Assembly: GCA_951230915.1 (NCBI GenBank)
Contig: OX579635.1
Location: forward strand, 6,758,001 to 6,822,000
Direction: 5' to 3'
DNA length: 64,000 nt
Origin: Antitrichia curtipendula
Lineage: Eukaryota; Streptophyta; Bryopsida; Hypnales; Leucodontaceae
The translations under genes were made by a program, and so were the position numbers. Shown here piece by piece: positions 13,402 to 23,850 of the stretch. Numbering within the stretch: position 1 is the stretch's first letter; each line of letters begins with the position of its first letter. A model generated the notes under the pieces. The model ran no database searches, was not told where the DNA came from, and was given only the letters and a program-made list of their open reading frames with translations.

Positions 13402-14151
13402 TTATGTAGCGCAAGAGCCATTGCCGAGGCTCTCATCAGATACGACTCCAAATTCACCATCGTGACCGAGGCGCCTTCGCAGATGCGAAAGCTCCTGCGA
13501 CATAGCCCAAAGACGCTGCTGTAGGGACAAATTCTCCTCCTCAAGGTGCTGAATATGTGTCTCCTGATCAGCCGCAACGGCATGCTGTCGTAGCGGCGAA
13601 TCTGGATTGTACAACATCTCAAAACGCTGAAGGCCATGATCGATTCGCTCTTCGACTTGCTGCACAGAATCCGCTGGACGTCGGTCGCCGCAATGCTCAT
13701 TGTCCGACTCGCCACAGGACGACGAGCCGGAGTCTCGTTCGATGTCGTCCGACCGAAGACGAATACGTCCATTCATGGAACCGTAGGCGTTGACTCCGAG
13801 CTCGTTCGCGACTTTGCAGTCGCCAAGGCTTTCAGAAGGCCATGGCGTAGGCGAGACGACTGGCGTGTCCAGCGCCGGCGTGGCAGGCGACAACAATGGC
13901 GCGTTGATGCCAAGCTTCCCTGCTCTCATCAGGTAGGAGCTTGTGTTGTAAGGTGCGCAAGGCACACGGTTCATAATCGTTTTCTTGTTCTTACGCCGAG
14001 GTTTGTGTCGCCGTGGCAGAAGCGAGCGCTTGGCATAAGGTTGAAACCGCGTAGGATTGTGCCACTCCGGGTTAGAGCGCGCCCATGGCCCTTTCTTGCC
14101 GTCCACCAGCGACACAACCAACCAGTCCCGTTGTTTCGAAGGATATCCCAT
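13402..14151 (-). CDS. HEXIM-like protein (putative P-TEFb/7SK-associated transcription regulator)
   Basis: Predicted 249-aa, intronless. The ATG at 14151 is preceded directly by an in-frame TAG, which fixes the frame start. Domain order: a basic patch PRRHKPRRKNKK (about residues 46-57); then CAPYNTSSYLM (about 65-75); then an acidic Ser/Asp/Glu-rich stretch (about 125-150, containing GSSSCGESDNE); then a C-terminal coiled coil rich in Leu/Glu (about 195-230, HIQHLEEENLSLQQRL). Animal HEXIM has the same order: Arg-rich 7SK RNA-binding motif, PYNT motif followed by an aromatic-Leu-Met that inhibits CDK9, acidic region, and a coiled-coil dimerisation domain. Human HEXIM1 is also intronless. 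The match is clearest around APYNT..(Y/F)LM. The role, binding 7SK-like RNA and restraining P-TEFb in the nucleus, is inferred from family knowledge. It could instead be a plant coiled-coil protein with a chance PYNT match, but the combined order makes that less likely. Confidence 0.7.
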   Translation of the reverse strand: MGYPSKQRDWLVVSLVDGKKGPWARSNPEWHNPTRFQPYAKRSLLPRRHKPRRKNKKTIMNRVPCAPYNTSSYLMRAGKLGINAPLLSPATPALDTPVVSPTPWPSESLGDCKVANELGVNAYGSMNGRIRLRSDDIERDSGSSSCGESDNEHCGDRRPADSVQQVEERIDHGLQRFEMLYNPDSPLRQHAVAADQETHIQHLEEENLSLQQRLWAMSQELSHLRRRLGHDGEFGVVSDESLGNGSCAT

Positions 14152-14760
14152 CTACTCTACCAAAGCAGCTTCAACCGTTTTCGAATACCTGCTTCTGTGT
14201 ACAAGCCGGCAAAAGATAGATGCAAAGTAAGCAGAAGAACAGAAGCCAGCAGTTATCCAGCTCGATTGCTGCCTCCACCTCTATATTCCCCGAGCAAGAA
14301 CCTCGGAGAACGTCGCCAGATCGACGCTTCACGCCAACCTTCGCACAAAACTGACAACGCCGCACACTTCAAATTCCAGCAACCGCCGAACAAGACCTCC
14401 CCAAACCGCTTCCCCAATATGATCTCCACCAAACAAGGTCGCTATCAGTTGAAAACAAACACGCCACGAGAGGCTCCAACACCAGTTTAGCACAAACCGA
14501 AATCGTCCACAAACCGCTTCGAAAACGAAACGATGCAGAAACCGCAGCCCTTGTGTTCGCCTCCAAGTCAGTTTGCTCGAGAGAAAAAAATCAAAGCGAT
14601 AGTTTAAAATCTTGTCTCCTTCGTCACAATCCAATTGTGGAATGTTTCTCTCCGCACGCTAATGGCGACCAGCTCTTCGCATCGAAAGAGAATGCGACTG
14701 ACACAGTTGGTGCAAGCTCGGGGTTGAAAGTGACGATGACGGGGATCCGGGGAGACGCTC
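14152..14760 (-). promoter_or_regulatory. Probable 5' leader and promoter of the HEXIM-like gene, with upstream ORFs
   Basis: The region upstream of the HEXIM-like ATG is GC-richer than average. On the minus strand it holds closed short frames that end before the main start, including one of about 64 aa (14171-14365) and one of about 101 aa (14329-14634). If transcription starts near 14640 or beyond, these would be upstream ORFs able to reduce translation of the main frame. No TATA box was confidently identified. The transcription start is unknown. Confidence 0.35.
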
Positions 14761-15654
14761 TGAAGAAGCAAGACGACGCCCCTCTGAAATCTACAGAATA
14801 CGTGAATTACGTATATCTATGTTTTCATCGAACCGTATATCTACAGTTTTATCCAACTACGATCCTGTCATCTATCTTAATCATTGAACCATATATCTAT
14901 AATGCTTTCAACATCTACGATTATGTAATCTACAATTTTATTGTATGCATCTACGAAACTAAGCCTAGGGCTACGAAACTACTGCCTACTGAAACGCCTA
15001 AGGCTTTTCAGAGAGATTGCAGGAATTTCAGAGCTATGGCTGCGGATTACGAATTCTGACGAAGCTGAAGACGACGCTTCTGCCACGAGGAATGTGAATT
15101 TCTAATCGGTCCTAACGTTTTATGAAATGGTACGATAGTTTGTGTTATTGTGATGCTCAAGCATACAACTGTCGTTGTTTTTGGTCGTTGTTCTATTTCG
15201 TTATGGTCGTTTGCTTCGATTAAGTGTTTTCTTTTCTTTCTTTTTATGCTCTGGTTCGTCAAGGTGATCGTCGTCTTCGTTAAAAAGTTGAAATGTCAAG
15301 AAACTGCCACTTTCTGGTCTTCCGTCGGGAACCTCAGATCTATTTTAGACATTTGGTAGGTTGGAAAGCTCTGTGCAATTCAATGCCATAATTTTGGCGT
15401 TATGAAACATGCCGTATTACCGAATTTGAAGTTGCTGTTGCTTAAAGGAGTTGAATAATGCGAGGTTCGGATGGAGTACTGTCTGAGTTCTAGGATTTGA
15501 GTTCCTAGTTACGAAGAACGATTATTAAAACGTTGGAGAACGTTCTCGCTTCCAAGCAAGTGTTCCAAGCAAAGCTTCAAATGTAGCATTTTTCAATAGA
15601 ATTTAGAGGTTCCAGCTCAGGATCACAAAATGCTGAAAAGGAACAGGCAAAAAA
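14761..15654. other. Intergenic, no gene assigned
   Basis: Moderately AT-rich DNA. Between about 14790 and 14960 the word atctac/atctat recurs many times at irregular spacing. Short ORFs on both strands lack any recognisable domain. It may include a divergent promoter region, but nothing clearly transcribed to the right was identified. Confidence 0.35.
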
Positions 15655-18600
15655 CGCAAAATTATTTAGCAAAAACTCGGTCCGAAAACTTAAGTCTGCA
15701 ATATTCTATCATTCTTCGTAACAATGTTTGAGAAGTGCTTCAAGGCTCTCTTGTATCTTCGCTTAAATTGGCTAGTGGCTTGGTGTGCAATGGGATCTTT
15801 TGCATTGTTAGAGTGCATGAGCGATGGTACAATTTGGAATGTTAAATTCCTTGAATACTCTGTACTAATCACGCTCAAGCTTTTGTTAGAGATTCAATAC
15901 ACACGGGTTTGTTTTCTGTATTTGCTGAATGGTGTTGATTTCCTCAAGCTCCTCGCAATGTGGGGGGGATCTGCCCCACCTCTTCTTACTGACGATCAAC
16001 CGCTTCTTTTACAAACCTAGGTTGAAGGCCAAATCCTGTAGAAAATATTCATAAATGGCTCTGCATCCCAGATTCTGCAGTTCTGTACATGTCAATGCAT
16101 GAGTTTTCCAGCTGTGATGTACGGACATGGTGGTGAGTCAACATACATTGTCAAGAAGGATTTTATCAAGGCCTTTCAATCTACATGTGTTTTTTTAAAG
16201 AAAAGTTATTGAGCTGAAAGCCTAAGATGGAATTGGAAGTGTCAGTCATCATACCCTTGCCAAATGTTTGTGGAGTTTCGCAACCGGTTTTGAATTTCCT
16301 GTATCAGAATGACGTTGCTAGTTTTCTGCTGCTTTCAGTAGAAATCAGGGCAAACTGAGAAAGGGGGGAAGAGATATGTAGAAGCTGAAGTGGAGTTTGC
16401 GAGGATCACTTTCGCAAGCATGAGTCAATTGTATGTTTTTATGACTTTGCTCCACCACATGGCTGTCTAAAAGAAGATGTACGCTTTGACATATCCCTTC
16501 CAACTGGCAGCAGGAATCTTTGTGAAGAGTCTGGACTGAAACTTATTATTGAACAAGTAATTGCTCAGCTGATCATCTGTTGATGTGTTGAATTGTCTTC
16601 GAAGTTGTTCTCTTCTTGCTGGTCAAAAGCAAAAAAAAATTCAATTCCATTCCATGTTGAGTCATTGTGTTTCAATAATCACTAGTTATGTTTCAGAGCT
16701 CATCAAAGTGAATGACTACTCTAAAAAGCAAGGAATTCGTCATCGGGCGTTAGTAGGCAGTGTCTCTTTAAGCAACATGCATCCTTGGGTATGTCAATAA
16801 GCTGGAGGGGTGCGCTCGTGCGGAAGTTTCATTATTTTTTTGTCATGACCGCAGATTCTGCCTGAGGGTTGTCGATCGGCAAAAAGACAAAATCATGGTT
16901 TAGGAAAAATATTTTGAGTTTCAGTGGTTTTTTGCATATGTATTCTCTGATTGCGTTCTTGAGTGAAAGGTCTGCACACACTGTTTCTTGTCCAATTTCA
17001 GTCTTTTGAAACAACCGTTCGTTTTGTCTCTCAATGGTAGTGATGGCCGTGATTCTGTTGTTGCTGCTGCAGACAACAAGCGGTTTGAAGAAGGGTTGCC
17101 AAGCACGCTCGTTGAGGAATGAAGGCTGGGCATGCATTGTACATCCTTAGAAACTCCACCCTTGTTTATTCCACATTCGTCTGCTCTCGTTCGCTTGGAA
17201 ACCACAGATTCTCAGACTCTGACTAACACAAGAAACTGGGCAGATTTCCCTGACTAAGTGGCACAGACGCACAGTCCAATGTCTATGTCAGAAAAACTGT
17301 ATTTTTTTCGGCAAAATTCCCCCCTCAGGATTCAATGAGCTCGGAGCACTTGCGAAGTTCGGTTCAAATTCAATCCTGATTGAATTATACTGAAAGCAAT
17401 TCAACAGGTAAGTGGCGAATAAACTGAAAGCTTGGTTTTGAAACGATACCACTAACGAATACAATATACATATAATGTAGAAACAAAATGAATGCTTAAA
17501 TGTTGTTTATTTATGTCATTGTATGATCACAAGTATATGATGTAATATTGCAGATACACCGTATATTGTATTTAAATACTTCATTTTCCGATCAGTATTG
17601 CAGCAATATCGAAAAAAGACCTCAAGTTTTCCTTAATCTGATATTAGATGTGGTTACTTGTTTTGTGAGAGAAGTTGAATCCGGTGTGGTTTTGTTCCTT
17701 GAAGGTGACGAGAGCAAGAAGGATATTGAGTATTACTAGCGAATACAGTCCTGTGTTGCCTTTGATTCCTTAGATGAGGATTTCAGCAAACTTTGGGACA
17801 GTCATGTGAGGAGGGATTCAGAGTAGATTTCAGAACTGCTTGTGAAGAACTTCACTGGTAGCTCTGCAGTACATCTTTGTGGCAGATTTGCAATCCGATC
17901 CATTCATTGCTTTGCACATCTTGCATGCTTCATCTTCACTGTACAGTACAGTAAGTCTGGCCCAGCTTCTGGCTCAAGTTAGTTCAAAGAAAATGGGGAC
18001 AATTGTTTATTGTTCTTGATATGGGAAGTTAGGCATTTGGTGCGGAAGCTCATGCTTTGAAAATATATATATATATCTTTCATGTAATAATTAGTATTTG
18101 CTTCTGCCTAGCTACATGAGTAGCACACTCTAATCTAGTACAAAGGAACTGTAGATTATTGATTCGAAAAGGTATACTTAGGTATTAATTATTTTGAGGA
18201 ATATTTGCTTTGAAGTATTTGTACAGCAGAGCCTTGGGAACCTTGCAGTATTCAGAGTTTTTTGGGGGTTCAGGGTCATGCAACTGTCGCGTGTGGCATG
18301 ATAAGCATGAACCTCACTGGGAACCTCGCAGCATTCTGCTTTGATTGGATTAGCCCCTTCAAAGGATGGAGCCAGTGACCATGTGAACAACCTCAATATC
18401 TTTATCTTGGATGGGGTGAACTGACCCCTCGCTTGTCCCTGAGGGAAAACCCTGAGATTTTTTTATTTGTCACACATTATAAAATTTTCAAATTTTGAAT
18501 TCATATTTGCAATCAGAGGCCCCTAATCAGGTAGGAGAGTTGTTGAAGATAATTAAAACAAGCACAAAATAGGGGGTCTTTTTTTTTTACATGCACCTTT

Positions 18601-19215
18601 GGGTCGGTTCACCCCGCCCTCTATCTTTGGATTCTCTCTTTTTGCCACTAAATATGAATGTATGTTTTTTCATTTTATTTTTTAAAGATGAAATCACAAA
18701 CTTCTATAAGTTGTTAAAAATTTAGATTTTTTGGTGAAAACAGTTTAAAATTTATTTTCACTTGTGGTGAAGAAAATTTGTATCAAATACAAGACTTGCT
18801 TAATTAAAAATTCTGAAAATTTCACCATAGGTGCATATTATAGTTTGAAACATCATGGTGTAAAACAATTTTCTTTGTCATTCTATAATTAGAAAATGGT
18901 AGACCATATGAACTCATCAAATTGTTGAAAAAATATGAGACTACAATTTGTTTTTGTTTTAAAGGAGTAAAATACTTGCAAAAAGATATATCATTAGATT
19001 ATTTTTTTACTTTGAAACAAAGGGCTAACCACCTTGGTCGTTAGCTATGCAAATATTCATTGATTTCTTGAATATATGCACTTTCTTTGTTTTTCTGAAG
19101 GTCATTCATTAGACACTTTGTGCCCTTAGTTTGCACCTTTCAAGGTTAAGCAACATCAATAAGTTCGGAGAGAATAAATATGTTACTCAATAAGCATCAT
19201 TATACATTTTTGATG
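15655..19215. repeat. Segmental duplication, copy A
   Basis: From attatttagcaaaaac near 15660 to aataagcatcatta near 19200, this block matches 27583-31285 in the same orientation with scattered substitutions and small indels. Matching words include tcttggtgtgcaatggg-like DNA, agatacaccgt.tattgtattt, and aatatttgctttgaagt. Copy A carries a 203-bp MITE (18413-18615) absent from copy B, and lacks the TA-flanked element present in copy B. It contains coding-like fragments, for example the frame around 16500-16560, but no intact gene. Confidence 0.85.
18413..18615. mobile_element. GGGGTGAAC-type MITE, copy 2, inside duplication copy A
   Basis: The left end GGGGTGAACTGACCC and right end GGGTCGGTTCACCCC are inverted repeats matching at 14 of 15 positions. 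The corresponding place in copy B (near 30702-30718) reads straight through tatcttt to ctctcttttgcc, an apparently empty site. In copy A, tatctt(t)ggat occurs on both sides (just left of 18413 and near 18622-18632), so a target duplication of about 10 bp is likely. That is in the Mutator range, but the right copy lies a few bases away from the terminus, so the superfamily is uncertain. Confidence 0.7.
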
Positions 19216-20645
19216 TTACAACAGAAGAAATTTTTTTTTTTCAACTTTGCCTAACAAGGCCAACAAACTTCAATCCCTTGCAGATTGAGATTTTGCTCTA
19301 TACATGGTTATTTTGTAGACATTTGCATCCTATATCATGTTAGTTACATACCTACCAATTTTTAAAAATAGAAGAGAAGTTTACACATGCTCCATGAAGC
19401 TATCTTAAGTGCCTGAAAAGTTAGTGCATCATAACTTTTGATATGGGCACCCAATCAAAAAAATAATAATATTCCTACGATGAGAGTATATGTTCATACT
19501 TTGTGGCAAAATTTCATGAGCATTTAACCTAAATTAACTTGATGCACAACTACCCAAGACTTCTTGCTTACATTGAATGGTCACTTGGTCCTTTCTAGGG
19601 GTTAATATTGATCTACAAAAGTTGTTTTAGATAATGTTGTTATAGTCAAAGAAGATTTTAGATTTTCTTAAAATATTTATTTTGGACACCATATGGATAA
19701 TCTATGAATTCTCAAAGTTGTGAAAGCCCGATTAAAAGTCAATCCAAATTGACTCTCATGAATAGAGTCTATAAATTTTAACAAAAAATTTGTAGGTGTC
19801 AATCTTGGAAACACCTCACAATTAGGTGTACTTGACTTAATTATCAAGGTTCGAACTTTTATTATTTGATGATTTAATCCCTATACAAAAAATAAATGTT
19901 TTATTGAGTAGGTTCCTATGAAGTCAATTTTGAATGGATATTTTGAAATTTTGACATAAATTACAGTGACATAATCTACATACATTAATCACCCTTGATC
20001 ACCTTGGGGGAAAAAGAAAATTCTAATATGATATTTGGGTGAAAAGTTATGCTATTCCAAAAAATTTGGGCTTTTCAGATAGTGTGGGATTTTTTTGTTA
20101 AATCCCTCATTTCGTAGGCCATTTACACATACTATGGTAACTTGTCAAATCAAGCCAAGTCATAGGGCCATCACTTCCTATGTCTTGACAATCAGATGCA
20201 CCTACTTGCTTATGAAGCCAATTCAGGCTTTACAATTGTGGGACAATATGTGTTTGGGTGAACTTAATAAATAAAAAAATCAATTTGAAGGGCCTATCAA
20301 GGTACACTTGTGTAAATTAAACATTGACTTGTTGAAAATTCCTAGCTTATAGTGCCAAATTTGGATTACTAAACCCAAGTGAAGTTTTGTCATTTATATT
20401 AGTCATGACCCTTAAAAAGTCTAAAAAATAAATTGAATGAAAATTTATAATTCTTCATCCAATAATGCTCATTTGCAATCATTCGTAAGCCACTTTTTGG
20501 CTTCTCTTAGGACGAATTCACTATATTGATGTTGAGGATTAAAAAAGCTTGGTTAAAAAAGACAATCACTTTCGAGGTCCCCAAGAAGGAAAGGGAAACA
20601 AAACTTGGAACATCAAAGGAGCCCAAGTAGTTCCAAAATGACCTT
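19216..20645. other. AT-rich intergenic DNA with a solitary TTAA-family end
   Basis: No gene recognised. GGTCCTTTCTAGGGG followed by TTAA at 19602-19605 is a right terminus of the TTAA family. Its left partner is not clear and may lie within the shared AT-rich block starting near 18650. The remainder is AT-rich with no coding texture. Confidence 0.45.
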
Positions 20646-20860
20646 AAATTACCTCGGGTGATGAACAGATGGCTTCCAATAGAATCCATGAGGTTCATGT
20701 TCAATTCTCCCCATGTTGACATTGCTCATGTGGGGGCTCTTCTTGCTGGAGTATGAAGAGGGGGTTTGTCCCTCCACTTGTTCTTGACAAGGATTAGGTC
20801 CATGGATTGCCATGGCTGTATCATTCAGGTCTGTCCTAGCTGCGTCCCTCGAAGGTTGTA
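20645..20860 (-). other. Candidate orphan exon, minus strand, unknown protein
   Basis: On the minus strand an open frame runs through NDTAMAIHGPNPCQEQ and GRIEHEPHGFYWKPS and stops being protein-like exactly at CCGAG|GTAATT (about 20650), a plausible 5' splice site. Composition is more balanced than the flanks. No downstream exon was found before the AT-rich DNA, and I do not recognise the family. It could be the remnant of a gene whose 3' part was lost, or a chance open frame. Confidence 0.3.
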
Positions 20861-21869
20861 TGTTTAGAAGAAAAAAAGAAAAAAAAGCCCAAGCAGGAAT
20901 GTGTGCCAATTCAATTGCGTTGTGAAATTGCAGTAGATTTCCCAAATCACCAGTTGGATTGTGAGTTGTGCATGATGAAATTTGCAAGACGGGTCATATT
21001 TCCATTTCGGAATCGTTCTGGTGCTGGAGAGATGAATTGGGTCCAAAATCCACAATTTTCTAATTGATTTTTGTGCACAATTCATGTGTCTACGACTCTA
21101 CATGACATGGATGGATTATATATTAAAGAATCTTCTGTGAAGCCATGCCGTAGAATTAGGTGAAGAAATGCCGTTTCCTGATGTGCATTTCCGTGCTCCA
21201 TTTGCACCTGAATGATTGGTTAACTTGCTGCCCTGTGACGAAACTGATTGATTGGTCAAATCCATTAATTTGGGGTTCCTCCAATTGTTGTTGCAAGACA
21301 GGAGCACTTCGGATTGGAGATTATCTGTGTGGATTACTGAAGTTCTAGTTTACCAGCATTCTGATTGGTGATACTAAATTAGGGATTTGGGGGATTTTAG
21401 TATAGGACAATGTCCGAGGACAAGGGCATTGCACAATGGAAAGGGGGCAATGAAGAAGCTCTTTCATTGCACAATGCCTGGCAATGAAAAGCTTTGCCTG
21501 CCGTAAACTGCGGGAAGAAAATTTGGATGAAATAATGATGAACATAAACAATTGGGATGAAAAATGGATAATGTCCGATTACATAGGTAAAACCACGTAA
21601 TCAGACATTATGACTTGATTGCGGCATAGAACTTGTCCTAAGAATGAACGGGACATTTTCTTCCTGTGGTTTATGTGGAAGTCGGTGTTCCATTAGGATG
21701 CGTGCAAGGGTTACTTGTCCCAATGATCCGTTAATTGGTGTCGTTTTTTGAGCTTGGGCTCCTTTGCGTTCAAGAAACATAACTACTCCATGGACGAGGG
21801 ACTCAATGTTCTTTTGCTCACAAGGAGGAAGTAGGATATTCTTGAGGTGAAGGATGCAATCTGCACTTA
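20861..21869. other. Intergenic or possible 5' region of the orphan exon
   Basis: Moderate base composition with several short frames on both strands and no recognised domain. Around 21420-21490 a short inverted motif occurs (cattgcacaatgg and tttcattgcacaatg). If the minus-strand exon at 20650 is real, its promoter could lie here. Confidence 0.3.
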
Positions 21870-22381
21870 AGGTAAACTAGCCTATGACAGGCCAACTGTC
21901 TAATGCAGACATCTACATAACCCCCCATTACAGTCCATTTCAGATTTTTGCTTCTACAATTTAATTAGGTTGGTTAGTGGCCCACATTAGTGCATTAGGT
22001 GATTGTGATAGAATTAGTAATGACTGTCATAGGACAATTACACATTGTGAGTGTAAACTCATCATAAAGAGTTTTTTTTTTATTCCTTTGTGTGATAGCC
22101 ACATTAAAAATTCTTGTGGTTGTGTTAGGAAATCTGAAGACTGCATTAGGTGGTAAGATGACCATCATGAAGACATATTTTATTGATTTCAGATAGTCTA
22201 CAGACTGTTTTGGAAAAATACTTAAAAAATTCATAACAAATTCCTACTTTGTCCAAAAACTAAAATTTTAAGTGCTTCTTTCATTTCTCAAAGTTGTCTC
22301 TGCTAGAAAAAAATCTGATTTTATTTTGCTAATGGCAACATACCAAATCAGTCATTCTGCCTGTCATAGGTTGGTTTACCT
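21870..22381. mobile_element. TA-flanked inverted-repeat element, copy 1 (512 bp)
   Basis: It begins AGGTAAACTAGCCTATGACA and ends GGTTGGTTTACCT, flanked on both sides by TA (21868-21869 and 22382-22383). Interior DNA (cccccattacagtc, gatgaccatcatg, tagtctacagactg) matches the element at 30101-30646 in the same orientation. There is no transposase frame. A TA target duplication with short inverted ends is typical of Tc1/mariner-derived MITEs. Confidence 0.7.
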
Positions 22382-22383
22382 TA

Positions 22384-22545
22384 GTTCTTGCATGTGAAGG
22401 TGTCATTGCCGCAACATGAATCAACTCTTCGGCAGCTAAATTGGTTGAGCTTGGACTTGGCGCTAGCTTTTGGGATAAAATGTGCTCTGCTTTTCATTTT
22501 GGTAATTTTGGTTTAGTATCAAGTTTGCACCTGGGTTAAGTTTCT
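22384..22545. other. Short spacer, no gene
   Basis: AT-rich spacer between the TA-flanked element and the short TTAA-family element. Nothing else seen. Confidence 0.5.
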
Positions 22546-22549
22546 TTAA

Positions 22550-22770
22550 CCCATAAACTCTGAGGAAGACATTTTTTGGCCGATGAATGACAAAGAATCT
22601 CTCTATATAGGATAGAAGTGCAACTATTCATCTTCCAAATTTTGTGGAAAAAGGGTTGATTTTCTACAATAGCTTGACTTCCAATGAGTGCTTTTTCATT
22701 TTTTTAAGCCAACAATTCACATGGTAACCAAATAGATGATTTCTATGGTGACTAGCCTGTCGTTTAAGGG
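22550..22770. mobile_element. Short TTAA-family element (221 bp)
   Basis: TTAA precedes CCCATAAACTCTGAG, and CTGTCGTTTAAGGG is followed by TTAA. The reverse complement matches the element at 59315-59515 over much of its length: atgaatgacaaagaatctct, gtgcaactattcatc, ccaaattttgtg and ccaatgagt in the same order. Non-autonomous; same target and end type as the long elements but a distinct interior. Confidence 0.75.
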
Positions 22771-22774
22771 TTAA

Positions 22775-23850
22775 ACTCTGCAAAATGAGGATCTAACCTA
22801 TTTGCATATGGTGATATGGTAACGAATTTCAGTACAAAGGCCTCTCGTTTTGAACTTTCTTGTTGCTGCGGTGAATGGAATACAATGCAAATTTTCTAAT
22901 TTTGCATTGAAATAGTTATGAATTTCTAGTCATTATGGTTTCTCCCACAAAACCAATCAATATGGCTGCTTATTCTGACCTTCCTGATTCTTTAACCCCT
23001 AAATGCTCAAGGCACAAAATTTTGGTGTCAACAGTACTTTGAAGCTAAAATAAAACCTAACCAAGTTATTATTTTTAGTACTTATATTTTTGAAAAGTTA
23101 TTTTTGAAGACTAGTTTTAGCATCAAAAAATTTGATTTTAGAAATGAATGATTATGATTTTTCTATTCAAGATTTTGTGCAAAGATGTCTATTGCAAATC
23201 TTAATTTTCTAGTGTTGAGGGTTTTTGGAAACGAGCCTTACATACACTAGAACTTAGAGAAAAATCCTTATTAGAAATTCATTTAAAAAAATTGTAGAGT
23301 AGATTTTTAGAAGTCTTTAATTGATTGGGTTTGTGCATGTTGTGTCCTTTAACCTCATATTTTTTTGGTGATCAATTTTAAAGTTTTGACACATGAAAAG
23401 AGGATTCAAAGACTTCAAATCACTTTCACAATTTCAAACCCTCATGATCAAATATTATAATCTTTCAACCCATAAGTGATATTGTTGTGTTTTCTTTTCT
23501 CATGTGATATCTAACATGTCTAGTTTGAATTTGCATGGTTACAATTCAAATAAAATTCATAAAACTTATCAAAATGTTGACTTTTTGTTCAATTTAGAGC
23601 AAATTCCAAGTAGCTCAAGAAATTTTGGTTTGTAATAGGACCAAAGTTTTTTTTTTGTGCTAAGCCACTTGTGCTAAGTCACTGGTAATAGGACCAAAGA
23701 TTCATTTCAAGTGGTCGAGCTTCACTTGCAGGTGGTTTTTGTAGTGCTTCTCTATGTCTGACTAGATCTTATCTAATTGAATTAAATTTTTTATTTTTAT
23801 AACTTCAATTTAATAGGATCTTTGATTAGAAAAATTCAAAGGGGCACAAA
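22775..23850. other. AT-rich intergenic DNA with a solitary TTAA-family left end
   Basis: TTAA followed by CCCCTAAATGCTCAAGG at about 22992-23012 looks like a left terminus of the TTAA family without an obvious right partner. No gene recognised in the rest. Confidence 0.45.

Noticed and set aside
13636..14490. 284-aa plus-strand frame antisense to the HEXIM-like gene
   Set aside because: It is longer, but Arg-rich in the random way of antisense GC-rich DNA, with no motif. The PYNT block, acidic stretch and coiled coil are all on the minus strand.
18349..18370. TTAGCCCCTTCAAAGGATGG as a left end of the TTAA family
   Set aside because: It is shared by both duplication copies as plain flanking sequence and is not preceded by TTAA; the resemblance is partial.
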